64,000 bases of DNA. It comes from Erwinia endophytica (GTDB taxonomy: Bacteria > Pseudomonadota > Gammaproteobacteria > Enterobacterales > Enterobacteriaceae). Below are positions 18,720 to 29,826 of this stretch, in pieces. The notes beneath the pieces were generated by a model. The model had not been told where the DNA came from. It did not search any database and worked only from the letters and a program-made list of their open reading frames with translations. Location of the stretch: assembly GCF_009295515.1 (NCBI RefSeq), contig NZ_RQVV01000052.1, positions 1 to 64,000 of the forward strand, given 5' to 3'. Within the stretch, counting starts at the first letter, position 1, and every line of letters starts with the position of its first letter. Position numbers and translations under genes: made by a program.

Positions 18720-18745
18720 AAAAAAGGCTGGATGGATATCCAGCC
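18720..18745 (-). terminator. ruvC terminator overlapping a LexA-like box for ruvAB
   Basis: On the minus strand GGCTGGAT/ATCCAGCC forms a hairpin followed directly by six T, a good terminator for ruvC, which ends at 18748. The same bases contain CTGGATATCCATCCAG (18728-18743), nearly identical to the E. coli ruvAB SOS operator CTGGATATCTATCCAG. It lies about 175 bases upstream of ruvA. The element may serve both purposes. Confidence 0.7.
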
Positions 18746-18747
18746 TG

Positions 18748-19272
18748 TCAGGGCCGCAACCGCCCACGACTCAGATTGAGTTGCCCTGCGCCCATGCGGT
18801 TCGCATTCTGGCTAACATGACAATGCGTGATTGCAATCGCTAACGCATCCGCCGCGTCAGCCTGCGGATTGGCCGACAACTTTAGCAAGGTTCGCACCAT
18901 ATGCTGCACCTGGCTTTTTTCAGCATTACCGATGCCAACCACTGTCTGCTTGACCTGACGCGCAGCATATTCAAACACGGGAAGGTCATGGTTTACCGCC
19001 GCCACAATCGCTGATCCGCGCGCCTGGCCCAACTTCAACGCTGAGTCGGCATTTTTCGCCATAAAGACCTGCTCAATGGCGAAAAAATCCGGCTGGAACT
19101 GGGTGATAATTTCACTGACGCCAGCGTAAATCAGCTTCAGGCGAGACGGCAGATCAGTCACGTTGGTACGGATACAACCGCTTCCAAGATAGGTTAATTG
19201 CCGTCCCACCTGGCGGATAACGCCGTAGCCGGTGATGCGTGAACCCGGGTCGATACCAATAATGATCGCCAT
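18748..19272 (-). CDS. ruvC: Holliday junction resolvase RuvC
   Basis: 174 residues from the ATG at 19272 ([17 protein letters not shown]); the longer open frame upstream is leader. Catalytic acidic residues are visible: Asp in GIDPGS, Glu in FFAIEQVFM, and two Asp in the C-terminal [12 protein letters not shown]. It nicks Holliday junctions symmetrically after RuvAB migration. It follows yebC by 43 bases in the order aspS-nudB-yebC-ruvC. Confidence 0.96.
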   Translation of the reverse strand: MAIIIGIDPGSRITGYGVIRQVGRQLTYLGSGCIRTNVTDLPSRLKLIYAGVSEIITQFQPDFFAIEQVFMAKNADSALKLGQARGSAIVAAVNHDLPVFEYAARQVKQTVVGIGNAEKSQVQHMVRTLLKLSANPQADAADALAIAITHCHVSQNANRMGAGQLNLSRGRLRP

Positions 19273-19315
19273 CACGCCTCTCCGGCCAGGGGAAACTGTC
19301 GTCGGAGCAACGCCA

Positions 19316-20059
19316 TTACAGGGTTGCCGCCACCTCGTCGGAGATCTCACCGTTATGGTAGACTTCCTGTACGTCGTCACAATCTTCCAGCATATCGATC
19401 AAACGCAGCAGCTTAGGCGCCGTTTCTTCATCCATATCCGCTTTAGTTGACGGGATCATGGTGACTTCCGCTGACTCAACGGTCAGACCTGCGGCAATCA
19501 ACGCGTCTTTCACCTCACCCAGCGATTCCCATGCGGTGAAAACATCAATCGCGCCGTCATCGTAGGCCACCACGTCCTCGGCACCAGCTTCCAGCGCCGC
19601 ATCCATCACGACGTCCTCTTCCAGACCCGGCGCGAACGAAATCACACCTTTACGGCTGAACAGATAAGCGACTGAGCCATCCGTTCCCAAATTGCCACCG
19701 CTTTTACTGAAGGCATGACGCACTTCAGACACGGTACGATTGCGGTTATCACTCAGGCATTCCACCATCACCGCTGTACCGCCAGGACCGTAACCTTCAT
19801 AAATGATGGTTTCCATATTGCTGTCATCGTCCCCCCCCACACCGCGAGCAATGGCGCGGTTCATGGTGTCACGCGTCATGTTGTTGGACAATGCTTTATC
19901 CATCGCTGCACGCAACCGCGGGTTGGAATCCGGATCGCCGCCGCCTAATTTAGCCGCCGTCACCAGCTCACGGATAATTTTGGTGAAAATCTTACCGCGT
20001 TTAGCATCCTGTGCCGCTTTGCGGTGCTTGGTGTTAGCCCATTTACTATGACCAGCCAT
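19316..20059 (-). CDS. yebC: YebC/TACO1-family protein
   Basis: 247 residues. The starting [22 protein letters not shown] is the family signature, and the three-domain fold is intact, with [19 protein letters not shown] in the middle. Historically called a transcriptional regulator; YebC/TACO1 proteins are now linked to ribosome function and relief of stalling at proline-rich stretches. The gene contains a run of eight G on the coding strand (19831-19838) coding within RGVGGDDD. 43 bases upstream of ruvC. Confidence 0.94.
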   Translation of the reverse strand: MAGHSKWANTKHRKAAQDAKRGKIFTKIIRELVTAAKLGGGDPDSNPRLRAAMDKALSNNMTRDTMNRAIARGVGGDDDSNMETIIYEGYGPGGTAVMVECLSDNRNRTVSEVRHAFSKSGGNLGTDGSVAYLFSRKGVISFAPGLEEDVVMDAALEAGAEDVVAYDDGAIDVFTAWESLGEVKDALIAAGLTVESAEVTMIPSTKADMDEETAPKLLRLIDMLEDCDDVQEVYHNGEISDEVAATL

Positions 20060-20338
20060 CTATTTAATTCTCTCCTCGAACCCTTACAGGTTATCTTGAC
20101 TTGCAATATTATTCGCTGACCGTGCCCACACGTCTTACAGACTTAAGTACGTTGCGGTTCCCGCACAGCACAGTAAACAAATTCACGACGACGATAACAC
20201 CTGGATTCTCAACTAAAACCATATCGTCTACAAACAAAGCTATTCCCCTCATGCTTCCAGCGCGGGTGCGTTGGCAGAGTTCAGTCAGCCAGAACCCGGC
20301 AGCCTGAATGATTCAGGGGACAGGCTATTCAAAATATT

Positions 20339-20773
20339 CTAACCCACCAGCTCTTCGATTGCCTGGCGGTTACTCCAGGAACGGGTCAACGCAGCCGCTT
20401 CGGTGGCTGGCAACCAGCGAAAAGCGAGATGTTCGCTCAACACGATATCCCGCTCGGCGGGTAACGCCAGGCTAAACCAGTGTTCGCTATTATGCGTCAC
20501 CTCCGGCGCATAACGGTGGCGGAAATGGGCAAAGATCTCGAATTGTATCTGACGCTGGCAGTCCACTAAAGTGAGCCGTTCGGCGTTAATATCAATGGCC
20601 ACTTCTTCACGCACTTCTCGCCGTGCGGTTTCCGCCAGCGTTTCTCCCTGCTCCTGACTACCGGTAACCGACTGCCAGAAACTGGGGTCATCACGCCGTT
20701 GCAACATCAGCACCCGCCCGGTATCACGAGCGAAGATAACCACCAGCACCGATACGGGATGCTTAAAGGCCAT
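20339..20773 (-). CDS. nudB: Dihydroneopterin triphosphate diphosphatase
   Basis: 144 residues. The Nudix box GSQEQGETLAETARREVREE (first Gly to final Glu) is intact and places the metal-binding Glu residues. NudB removes pyrophosphate from dihydroneopterin triphosphate in folate synthesis. It starts one base after the aspS stop, so the two are coupled. The 279 bases down to yebC show no gene. Confidence 0.95.
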   Translation of the reverse strand: MAFKHPVSVLVVIFARDTGRVLMLQRRDDPSFWQSVTGSQEQGETLAETARREVREEVAIDINAERLTLVDCQRQIQFEIFAHFRHRYAPEVTHNSEHWFSLALPAERDIVLSEHLAFRWLPATEAAALTRSWSNRQAIEELVG

Positions 20774-20774
20774 T

Positions 20775-22553
20775 TCAGTTGCTCTCGGTTTTTTCCTTTT
20801 TCACCACCTCAATGCCTAACTCCGCCAGAGACGCCGGGTTAGCCAGGTTTGGCGCTTCGGTCATCAGACAGGCCGCCGCGGTGGTTTTCGGGAAGGCGAT
20901 AACATCGCGAATATTGTCGGTACCGGTCAGCAACATCACCAAACGATCCAGACCAAAAGCCAGACCCGCGTGCGGCGGCGTACCGTACTTCAACGCATCC
21001 AACAGGAAGCCGAATTTCTCACGCTGCTCCTGTTCGGTAATGCCCAAAATACCGAAAACAGTTTGCTGCATCTGGCTGTTATGAATACGCACCGACCCCC
21101 CCCCCACTTCATAACCGTTGATAACCATGTCATAAGCGTTGGCGATAGCCGTTTCCGGCGATTTTTTCAACGTCTCCGGCGTCGTGTCCCGAGGGGCGGT
21201 GAAGGGATGGTGCATCGCGGTCAGCCCACCCTCACCATCGTCTTCAAACATCGGGAAGTCCACCACCCACAGCGGCGCCCAGGCATCAGCTTTGCTGATA
21301 TTCAGGTCCCGGCCCACTTTCAGACGCAGTGCGCCCAAGGCATCGGCGACCACTTTAGCGTTGTCCGCGCCAAAGAAAATGCAGTCGCCATCAGCCGCGC
21401 CAGTACGGCTCAGGACCGCCTCGACAATCTCCGCACTGAGGAATTTAGCCACCGGGCTGCTAATCCCCTCCAGACCGTTGGCGCGCTGGTTAACTTTCAT
21501 CCACGCCAGGCCTTTGGCACCGTAAATTTCAACAAATTTACCGTATTCATCAATCTGTTTACGGCTTAGCTGAGCGCCACCCGGCACCCGCAATGCCGCC
21601 ACGCGACCTTTGGCATCGTTGGCCGGACCAGAGAAAACTTTGAATTCAACCTCTTTCAGCAGATCCGCAACATCCACCAGTTCCATCGGATTACGCAAAT
21701 CCGGTTTGTCAGAACCATAGCGCCGCATCGCTTCTTCAAAGGTCATCACCGGGAAATCGCCCAGATCGACACCCGCGACCTCTTGCCACAGTTCACGCAC
21801 CATCTTCTCCATGATTACCCGCACCTGAGGCGCGGTCATAAAGGAGGTTTCTACGTCGATCTGGGTAAATTCAGGTTGACGATCAGCGCGCAGGTCTTCA
21901 TCACGAAAGCATTTCACTATTTGGTAATAGCGATCAAAGCCAGACATCATCAACAATTGTTTGAACAGTTGTGGTGACTGCGGCAGCGCATAAAACTTAC
22001 CTTTATGCACACGGCTTGGCACCAGATAGTCTCGCGCCCCTTCTGGCGTGGCCTTGGTCAGCATCGGCGTTTCAATATCCAGAAAACCGTTGTCGTCCAT
22101 ATAACGACGCACAAAACTGGTGATTTTCGCCCGGGTCTTCAGCCGACGAGCCATCTCCGGGCGGCGCAAATCCAGATAGCGGTATTTCAGACGGGCTTCT
22201 TCGCTGTTGTTCTGATTTGAATCCAGCGGCAACGGTTCAGCACGATTGATAATGGTCAGATCAGTGGCGAAAACCTCAATCGCCCCCGTCGGCATCTCAC
22301 TGTTTTTATTCTTGTCGTCACGGGCCCGCACGATGCCGGTAAGCTGAATGCAAAATTCGTTACGCAGCTCAGAAGCCAGCTTGAAAGCGTCCTGGTTGTC
22401 GGGATCGAAAAAGACCTGAACGATGCCTTCGCGGTCACGCATATCAATAAAGATCAGGCTTCCCAAGTCGCGGCGGCGATTGACCCAACCGCACAGTGTC
22501 ACTTGCTGGCCTACGTGAGACAAGTTGAGCTGTCCACAATACTCAGTACGCAT
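20775..22553 (-). CDS. aspS: Aspartyl-tRNA synthetase
   Basis: 592 residues. Class II synthetase with an N-terminal anticodon-binding OB fold ([26 protein letters not shown]), motif 2 around [19 protein letters not shown], the bacterial GAD insertion, and motif 3 [13 protein letters not shown]. Full length (E. coli 590). A run of ten G on the coding strand (21096-21105) encodes the Gly triplet in [11 protein letters not shown], close to motif 3; such a tract in an essential gene is unusual. Confidence 0.97.
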   Translation of the reverse strand: MRTEYCGQLNLSHVGQQVTLCGWVNRRRDLGSLIFIDMRDREGIVQVFFDPDNQDAFKLASELRNEFCIQLTGIVRARDDKNKNSEMPTGAIEVFATDLTIINRAEPLPLDSNQNNSEEARLKYRYLDLRRPEMARRLKTRAKITSFVRRYMDDNGFLDIETPMLTKATPEGARDYLVPSRVHKGKFYALPQSPQLFKQLLMMSGFDRYYQIVKCFRDEDLRADRQPEFTQIDVETSFMTAPQVRVIMEKMVRELWQEVAGVDLGDFPVMTFEEAMRRYGSDKPDLRNPMELVDVADLLKEVEFKVFSGPANDAKGRVAALRVPGGAQLSRKQIDEYGKFVEIYGAKGLAWMKVNQRANGLEGISSPVAKFLSAEIVEAVLSRTGAADGDCIFFGADNAKVVADALGALRLKVGRDLNISKADAWAPLWVVDFPMFEDDGEGGLTAMHHPFTAPRDTTPETLKKSPETAIANAYDMVINGYEVGGGSVRIHNSQMQQTVFGILGITEQEQREKFGFLLDALKYGTPPHAGLAFGLDRLVMLLTGTDNIRDVIAFPKTTAAACLMTEAPNLANPASLAELGIEVVKKEKTESN

Positions 22554-22836
22554 AACGATATCCTTTAAACTCCGCCGCTTCGCCGCAGCATGATTCAGTT
22601 TTCAGCCTTTATAAGGCGATGCTGCCGCGAAAAAAGGCGGCTATTATAATGGAAAAAGCCCGACGCGATAAGTGCCGTCACGCACTCTGTATTATTGATA
22701 ACAGGCAATCTTCTCCACAATGCTCCCATTACTCACAAAAGCTAACAAATTTCACGCGTTTCGAACATTCTCGTGATCGCTCATAACCGCTGATAGCCTG
22801 TAACCTCAATGATTTCCCCTTTTTGCTGGAGAGACT

Positions 22837-23400
22837 ATGTTGGAATTAAACGCGGCATCCACCGCCCTGGTACTGATTGACCTGCAGGAAGGCATCCTTC
22901 CTTTCGCTCGGGGTCCCTACACGGCGTCCGATGTGGTTTCACGGGCCGCCAGGCTGGCCGGGAAATTTCGCACGGTAAACGCCCCGGTAGTGCTGGTACG
23001 AGTGGGCTGGGCGAAAGATTTCGGTGATGCGCCAAAACAACCGACCGATGCCAGTCAGAGTGGCGCACTGCCTGATAACTGGTGGGTTTACCCGACCACG
23101 TTAGGCAAACAGGATAGCGACATTGAAGTGATCAAACATCAGTGGGGAGCGTTTTACGGTACCGATCTGGAATTACAATTGCGCCGCCGCGGTATCGATA
23201 CCATTGTGCTGGGCGGTATCTCAACCAATATTGGGGTAGAATCCACCGCACGTAATGCCTGGGAGTTGGGCTTTAACCTGGTCACGGTAGAGGATATCTG
23301 TAGTGCCGGCAGCGCTGAAGAACACCACGGTAGCTTCAAAAATATTTTTCCTCGTCTGGGCCGGGTGCGCACCAGCGAAGAGGTTATCGCCGCTCTGTAG
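22837..23400 (+). CDS. yecD: YecD isochorismatase-like hydrolase
   Basis: 187 residues. Cysteine-hydrolase superfamily fold: the catalytic Asp is in LVLIDLQEG (Asp15) and the lysine in [12 protein letters not shown]. At the usual nucleophile position, after GGISTNIG, there is no Cys (the protein reads STNIGVEST), as in E. coli YecD, so activity of the normal kind is doubtful. GGAGAG precedes the start. First gene of the yecD-yecE-yecN-cmoAB run. Confidence 0.9.
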   Translation: MLELNAASTALVLIDLQEGILPFARGPYTASDVVSRAARLAGKFRTVNAPVVLVRVGWAKDFGDAPKQPTDASQSGALPDNWWVYPTTLGKQDSDIEVIKHQWGAFYGTDLELQLRRRGIDTIVLGGISTNIGVESTARNAWELGFNLVTVEDICSAGSAEEHHGSFKNIFPRLGRVRTSEEVIAAL

Positions 23401-23496
23401 TTTTTACCGCCATCGATTGAAGGGATTCGATCGATGGGTGCCTCTCCACCTGTTCATTCTGCCCTTGCAAGCCAGCAGGACCTTCAGGGAGACCCC

Positions 23497-24321
23497 GTGA
23501 AACCTTGTTATCTTGGACTGCCGCAGTGGCAACATCCGCAATGGAAAAAATTAGGAATGAGTACCCTTGCCGATTACGCCCGCTATTTTAACTGCGTTGA
23601 AGGCAACACCACCCTTTATGCCTTGCCTCGTCCGGAAACGGTTCAGCGCTGGCGTGATATGACGCATGACGATTTTCGCTTTTGCTTTAAATTTCCCGCC
23701 ACTATCAGTCATCAAGCCGCCTTACGCCAGTGCGGCGACCTTACCGCTGAATTTTTTGCCCTGTTGGAACCGCTGGCTCAGCGTCTGGGGCAATACTGGC
23801 TACAACTTCCCGCCACCTTCGGTCCGGTGGATTTACCGGTGTTGTGGGCTTTTCTGGATGGATTACCGGATACCTTCCATTATGGTGTGGAAGTGCGTCA
23901 TCCGCAGTTTTTCGCCAAAGGTGCAGCCGAACAGGCATTGAACCGCGGCCTGCACCAGCGCAGGGTTAACCGGGTTATCCTTGATACGCGAGGCGTGCAT
24001 TCGGCCGTGCCCAGCAATCCGGAAATTATCGCGGCCCAACGTAAGAAACCACAACTGCCGGTGCATGCGATCATGACAGCGGAGCAACCCATAATCCGTT
24101 TTATCGGCGGTGATGATGATGAAGCCAACTTGACGTGGTTTCAAGCCTGGCTGAATAAGTTGCCGCAATGGCGCGAGCAAGGCCAGCCCTGGCTATTTAT
24201 TCACACTCCGGATATCGCTTTTGCGCCAAAACTGGTGCAACATCTGTGGCCCGCGTTACAACAGGTGGTGCCAGAGGTGGGAAACGCCCCAGACTGGCCG
24301 CAACAGGAGCGCCTGTTTTAG
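23497..24321 (+). CDS. yecE: YecE family protein (DUF72)
   Basis: 274 residues from a GTG at 23497 giving MKPCYLGLPQWQHPQW; GGGAG lies in front. An ATG at 23434 would add 21 unconserved residues. The family pattern FNCVEGNTTLYALPRPE, FRFCFKFPATISHQ and GVEVRHPQFF is a TIM-barrel DUF72 protein of unknown function. E. coli YecE has 272 residues. Confidence 0.9.
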   Translation: MKPCYLGLPQWQHPQWKKLGMSTLADYARYFNCVEGNTTLYALPRPETVQRWRDMTHDDFRFCFKFPATISHQAALRQCGDLTAEFFALLEPLAQRLGQYWLQLPATFGPVDLPVLWAFLDGLPDTFHYGVEVRHPQFFAKGAAEQALNRGLHQRRVNRVILDTRGVHSAVPSNPEIIAAQRKKPQLPVHAIMTAEQPIIRFIGGDDDEANLTWFQAWLNKLPQWREQGQPWLFIHTPDIAFAPKLVQHLWPALQQVVPEVGNAPDWPQQERLF

Positions 24322-24432
24322 CGCTGGCGATGCATCACTGTTATTTAATCATGCTATGTGTTGGGGTATGACAGCCCCCGTTTTCATCGCTATCATGGCG
24401 TCTGAAATTTTTTGTGCTTGATGGGAGTCAGG

Positions 24433-24828
24433 ATGGTCAGCGCCCTGTATGTCGTGCTTGGAGCACTGTTTCTGATTAAGTTTTCGTTCGATGTTGTTCG
24501 CCTGCGCCGCCAGTATCATGTTTCTCATGGCGATGGCGGATTTTACGAGCTGCAAATCGCTATTCGTATCCACGGAAATTCGGTGGAAACCATCCCCATC
24601 GCCATGTTGCTATTGGTAATGATGGAAATGAACGGTGCCGATATCTGGCTATTGCACCTGGTGGCGCTGTTGTTCTTCCTCGGCCGTTGTCTGCACTACT
24701 ATGGTATGCGTACCAGTACTTTGTTATGGCGTAAAAACGGCATGATAATTACGCTGATGTCGCTGGTGGCGATGATTATCCTCAACCTGCTTTTCCTGCC
24801 GTGGGATTTGGTCTTGACGCAGCGTTAA
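24433..24828 (+). CDS. yecN: YecN, MAPEG-family membrane protein
   Basis: 131 residues from the ATG at 24433 (MVSALYVVLGALFLIKFSFD), equal in length to E. coli YecN. Four membrane segments. The MAPEG hallmark is IAIRIHGNSVETIPIAMLLL, followed by LGRCLHYYGMRT. MAPEG enzymes are glutathione-dependent, but no substrate is known for YecN. Confidence 0.9.
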   Translation: MVSALYVVLGALFLIKFSFDVVRLRRQYHVSHGDGGFYELQIAIRIHGNSVETIPIAMLLLVMMEMNGADIWLLHLVALLFFLGRCLHYYGMRTSTLLWRKNGMIITLMSLVAMIILNLLFLPWDLVLTQR

Positions 24829-24904
24829 CCCAACCCCAACCTGACAGGTTGGTAATGATCGTGGGCAGAAAGGATGCAGCCAACGTGACTTTCTGCCAAA
24901 ATAG

Positions 24905-25677
<773 letters not shown>

Positions 25678-25678
<1 letters not shown>

Positions 25679-26643
25679 TGGATTTTGGAAACTTTTATCA
25701 GCTTATCGCTAAAAGCCCGCTTTCTCACTGGCTGGAGACGTTGCCAGGACAGATTGCCGCCTGGCAGCGCGAGCAGTTGCATGGTCATTTCAAAAACTGG
25801 GACCGTTCAGTAGAACATTTACCTGTATTGCAACCGGAAACACTGGATTTACTGCACAGCGTCACCGCGGATAGCCGCCATTTGAGCGATCGCCAACGCC
25901 ACGGAATTGAGAAACTGCTACGTAACCTGATGCCGTGGCGCAAAGGTCCCTACTCCCTTTATGGCGTGCATATAGACACTGAATGGCGTTCAGACTGGAA
26001 GTGGCAACGGGTGTTACCGCATATTTCACCGCTGGCGGGCCGGACGATCCTCGATGTGGGGTGCGGCAGTGGTTATCACATGTGGCGAATGATCGGCGCA
26101 GGCGCGCATCTGGTGGTGGGTATCGATCCGATGCAATTGTTCCTGTGTCAGTTTGAAGCGGTGAGAAAACTGTTGGGTAACGATCAACGGGCGCATTTAC
26201 TGCCGTTGGGTATTGAGCAATTACCAGAACTGAAAGCGTTTGACACCGTATTCTCGATGGGCGTGCTCTACCACCGTCGTTCGCCGTTGGATCATCTGTT
26301 GCAGTTGAAAAATCAGTTGGTAAGCGGTGGCGAGCTGGTGCTGGAAACACTGGTGATAGAGGGTGGCGACCGCGAGGTCCTGGTACCGGGTGAGCGTTAT
26401 GCGCAGATGCGCAATGTTTATTTTATCCCCTCAACAGGCACCTTGCAGAACTGGCTGGAGAAGTGTGGTTTTGTCGACGTACGGGTTGTTGATTATTCCG
26501 TGACCAGCACTGGGGAGCAGCGCCGTACCGACTGGATGACCAGCGAGTCACTGGCGGAATTCCTTGACCCTGACGACCACAACAAAACACGGGAAGGCTA
26601 TCCGGCCCCATTACGGGCCGTTCTGGTGGCGCGGAAACCTTAA
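25678..26643 (+). CDS. cmoB: tRNA U34 carboxymethyltransferase
   Basis: 321 residues from the ATG at 25678 ([20 protein letters not shown]). The SAM motif is [35 protein letters not shown] and [16 protein letters not shown] are family signatures. It transfers the carboxymethyl group from carboxy-SAM to 5-hydroxyuridine at position 34. Coupled to cmoA by a TGATG junction. Confidence 0.96.
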
Positions 26644-26772
26644 TGTTCTGCTGACGACGAATGGCCATTAGCCAGCCACTGAACGCCGGGCCGCCATGCA
26701 TCAATCCCTGGCGGCCCGATGTCAGTCGCCCTTCCCCGACACTCAGTGGCTTAACTACGCCGCCCCGGGTCA

Positions 26773-27408
26773 TCAACGGCGCGACAGCGCCAGCTTCGCG
26801 GCGAAACCGATAAAAACACAGCCAGTCAGTCGATCCATGACTTTCATCACGGCTGGCTTACGCCATTTTTCAGCGAAATACTGTGTGGAGGCGATTAATA
26901 TGCTGTTCCACAACGTGCCAATCACCACATGAGTGAATGCCATCCCCAGGCTCCACAACGCCACAGACGCGCCTGCCGGGATAAATTGCGGCAGAAACGA
27001 CACATAAAAAACCCCGACTTTCGGATTCAACAGATTACCCAGTAATCCACGCATAAACACCCCACGATAACGGCTCTGGTGCTTGTCTTCTGGCGCGTGG
27101 TGCTGAAAACTACAACGCGGTTTCAGCAGTAAGCCAACCCCCAGCCAGAGCAAATAGGCGGCGCCCAGCAATTTCAGGGCGTTATAAGCCATTTCCGACG
27201 CCAGTAGCAACGCGCCTAACCCGAGCCCCACTGCCGCGCCCCATACCATACAGCCGGCATTGACGCCCATCCCGGTTACCAGCGCCTTTTTCCAGCCGCT
27301 GGTGGCGGATGTTCTGAGGATTAACGCGGTATCAAAACCTGGGGTCATGGTCAGGATAGTGATAGCAATCAGAAACGTGAACAATGAGGTAGCCATCACT
27401 GAGTCCAT
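26773..27408 (-). CDS. LysE/RhtB-family amino acid exporter
   Basis: 211 residues with six hydrophobic segments. The family signature is visible in ILTMTPGFDTALILRTSATS and GWKKALVTGMGVNAGCMVWG, then GLLGNLLNPKVGVFYVSFLPQF. These proteins export amino acids or similar small metabolites across the inner membrane; the substrate cannot be told from sequence. It is convergent with cmoB and divergent from gldA, and does not belong to the conserved E. coli order, so it is an insertion or a replacement here. Confidence 0.88.
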   Translation of the reverse strand: MDSVMATSLFTFLIAITILTMTPGFDTALILRTSATSGWKKALVTGMGVNAGCMVWGAAVGLGLGALLLASEMAYNALKLLGAAYLLWLGVGLLLKPRCSFQHHAPEDKHQSRYRGVFMRGLLGNLLNPKVGVFYVSFLPQFIPAGASVALWSLGMAFTHVVIGTLWNSILIASTQYFAEKWRKPAVMKVMDRLTGCVFIGFAAKLALSRR

Positions 27409-27587
27409 TAATAAAAAATTAATATTAGCATTTTTTATGTAATGTTCAATTGACTGAACTGCTGGCTGTCATTCAAAACATCTCGCCATCCACCCAATGC
27501 CGTTTTTGAACAAATATTCTGAGGAAGAAAGGATTATCCTGGATACCGCACGACATCTTTTTTCATTTATCTGAAAGGAGTCTCACC

Positions 27588-28685
27588 ATGAGTAAGTTCG
27601 TTTTCTCCTCTCCACGTAAATATGTCCAGGGGGCTGGTGTTCTGGCGCAATTAGGCGAGTATGTAGCAGAATTAGGTGACTCTGTTTTTGTCGTAGCCGA
27701 TGAAACCGTCTGGGGACTGATTGGTAAAGAGGTTCAGGCTTCTTTGCAGCAGTACAAAATAAAGTTCCACTATCAGCAGTTCAATGGCGAAGCCTCCAAA
27801 AATGAAATCACCCGCCTGGCGGGGATGGCTAAAAACGAAGGGAGCAATCTGGTTATTGGGCTGGGCGGCGGCAAAACCCTCGATACGGTCAAGGCCGTGG
27901 CCGATGAACTTAAACAACCGGTGGTCATCGTCCCGACCATTGCCTCAACCGATGCGCCATGCAGCGCCCTTTCGGTGATTTACTCTGACAGCGGCGTATT
28001 TGAGAGCTACCGTTTTTACAGCAAAAACCCCGATCTGGTGCTGGTGGACACCCTGGTCTGCGCCCGTGCGCCCGTCCGATTGTTTGCATCCGGTATCGCC
28101 GATGGTCTGGCGACATTTGTCGAGGCGCAGGCAGTAAAACGTTCACATAGCAAATCAATGGTTAATGGCGATCCAACCATTGCCGGAATGGCCATTGCTG
28201 AAGCCTGTGAAAAAACCCTGCTGACCTGGGGCTTCAGCGCCTATCAGGCGGTGGAGAAAAAACGCGTCACGCCAGCGGTTGAAGCCGTCGTTGAGGCCAA
28301 CACCCTGCTGTCGGGACTGGGATTTGAGAATGGCGGTCTGGCTGGCGCGCACGCGATCCATAATGGTTTCACCGCCATCGACGGTGAAATTCATCATCTG
28401 ACACACGGCGAAAAAGTAGCTTATGGGACGCTGACACAGATGGTACTGGAACAGCGTCCTGATGATGAAATTGCCCGTTACATCCGTTTTTACCGCGCCA
28501 TTAAGATGCCAACGACGCTGAAAGAGATGCACCTGGAAAACGAGAGCTGGGAAAACCTGCTCAAGGTAGGTTCGCTGGCAAACAGTGAGGGTGATACCCT
28601 TAAGAACCTTAACCCCAACCTGACAGCTGAAGACATTGCCAGCGCCATCCTGGCCGTTGATGCGTTTAGTCAGACCGTGAAGTAA
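27588..28685 (+). CDS. gldA: Glycerol dehydrogenase
   Basis: 365 residues; Fe/Zn-dependent alcohol dehydrogenase family. NAD+ is bound by VIGLGGGKTLDTVKAVAD. The metal ligands are in GIADGLATFVEAQ (Asp), AGAHAIHNG (His) and HHLTHGEKVAYG (His). It oxidises glycerol to dihydroxyacetone; GldA enzymes also act on 1,2-propanediol and aminoacetone. AAAGGAG precedes the start. No dhaK-type partner lies alongside. Confidence 0.93.
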   Translation: MSKFVFSSPRKYVQGAGVLAQLGEYVAELGDSVFVVADETVWGLIGKEVQASLQQYKIKFHYQQFNGEASKNEITRLAGMAKNEGSNLVIGLGGGKTLDTVKAVADELKQPVVIVPTIASTDAPCSALSVIYSDSGVFESYRFYSKNPDLVLVDTLVCARAPVRLFASGIADGLATFVEAQAVKRSHSKSMVNGDPTIAGMAIAEACEKTLLTWGFSAYQAVEKKRVTPAVEAVVEANTLLSGLGFENGGLAGAHAIHNGFTAIDGEIHHLTHGEKVAYGTLTQMVLEQRPDDEIARYIRFYRAIKMPTTLKEMHLENESWENLLKVGSLANSEGDTLKNLNPNLTAEDIASAILAVDAFSQTVK

Positions 28686-28692
28686 CGCGCGG

Positions 28693-29517
28693 TCACCCCT
28701 GTCGGCAGGCATGATGAGGTGTCAGCAGGATAACCGTCGCGAACACCTCAATCTCATGCGAATAACTCAGCGTACAATTATCGTGATCGTCCCAAAGCTG
28801 GCACTCATCTGACGAGGTCAAATCACTGTAATTGTTATGCGTCAAAGTCAGTAAACGCAACTCACGATCTTTCTGGTCATAAGTCCAGGTCATCTTACTG
28901 GTGTCTGAGTTGCTGGATACCAGTTGATTCTTCCGGTTCCAGTGATAAGAGTATTCGCCGTTTGCCCTGCCATCCGATCCTCTCGCCACACTTTTTATCA
29001 GCCGTTGATCGCTATCATAAGTATTGATGGTTTCGGTAAATCCCTTCTCGCCCTGAAGCAGGAAGACATCTGATGAGCTGGCAATGGTACCCTGTTTACC
29101 CAACTGATAATTAATGATGCCCTGCTTGCGATTGACCTCTATGGGCTGTCCTTCTTTAATCACAAACACCGACAGGTCGTAAACAGATTCCCAGCCGGTG
29201 GCGACCCGAACAATATTTTGCACCATTTTCAGCATGACATCGCCCTCATGCTTATCGAAGGTCACATCTGCCCGCGCCAGCCCACCGCAGCGGTCGAACT
29301 CGCTGATAATACGTTTTTGCTGATCAACATCTTTACCAAACTCGCCCACCACCACCTGCTTTACCGGTCCTTTAACCGTCCCCCCCAGCAACAGTAAGCT
29401 GTTACTGTCATTAATTTGCTGAGCCTTTTCCGGGCATTTTTCTGCCGCGAATGCCACATTTAGCGTCATGGTCGTCAGCAGAGCAAGGCTTCCTGCACTC
29501 AGCATAATGATCTTCAT
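28693..29517 (-). CDS. Secreted protein resembling YnfC/UPF0257, function unknown
   Basis: 274 residues from the ATG at 29517, chosen because a signal peptide begins there (MKIIMLSAGSLALLTTMTL, cleaved after FAA); a longer frame to 29601 has no signal start. The mature part has GPVKQVVVGEF, a central stretch KSVARGSDGRANGEYSYHW and a Cys pair in ECQLWDDHDNCTLSY. The order of GPVK, YD-type tyrosine/aspartate repeats and late Cys pair resembles YnfC-like periplasmic proteins, but identity is low and there is no lipobox. Convergent with gldA, seven bases apart. Confidence 0.65.
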   Translation of the reverse strand: MKIIMLSAGSLALLTTMTLNVAFAAEKCPEKAQQINDSNSLLLLGGTVKGPVKQVVVGEFGKDVDQQKRIISEFDRCGGLARADVTFDKHEGDVMLKMVQNIVRVATGWESVYDLSVFVIKEGQPIEVNRKQGIINYQLGKQGTIASSSDVFLLQGEKGFTETINTYDSDQRLIKSVARGSDGRANGEYSYHWNRKNQLVSSNSDTSKMTWTYDQKDRELRLLTLTHNNYSDLTSSDECQLWDDHDNCTLSYSHEIEVFATVILLTPHHACRQG

Positions 29518-29742
29518 CAAAAATCTCGTCAAAGAAAGTGGGAGTAAGTAAAGTGTAAAATGATTTGCGCTGCTAATAGAAATTTTCATCGCATGACGCA
29601 CTCACTGCCTGATAATAGCCGGTGAACGCTTCTATATTTTGCTGAAAAGTGATTTCACGCTAAATCATCGCATATAAAAAAATAAAACGCTGATCCCATC
29701 CGTTCTTTATTGCTTCCATAAAAATAACCACTTGATATAAAT

Positions 29743-29770
29743 AAAAAAAGCCCCATCAAAACGATGGGGC
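29743..29770 (-). terminator. cutC intrinsic terminator
   Basis: On the minus strand GCCCCATC pairs with GATGGGGC around a five-base loop and is followed by seven T. It lies 57 bases after the cutC stop. Confidence 0.9.
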
Positions 29771-29826
29771 CTGGTACGAGCAAACATCACGTCGCTGAAC
29801 TGGCGTGCTGCGCGGCAAAATCGAGG

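Noticed and set aside
22837-23400. YecD as a second maleamate amidohydrolase
   Set aside because: It belongs to the conserved yec block, lacks the nucleophilic Cys, and is far from the nic cluster, whereas NicF has the full triad.
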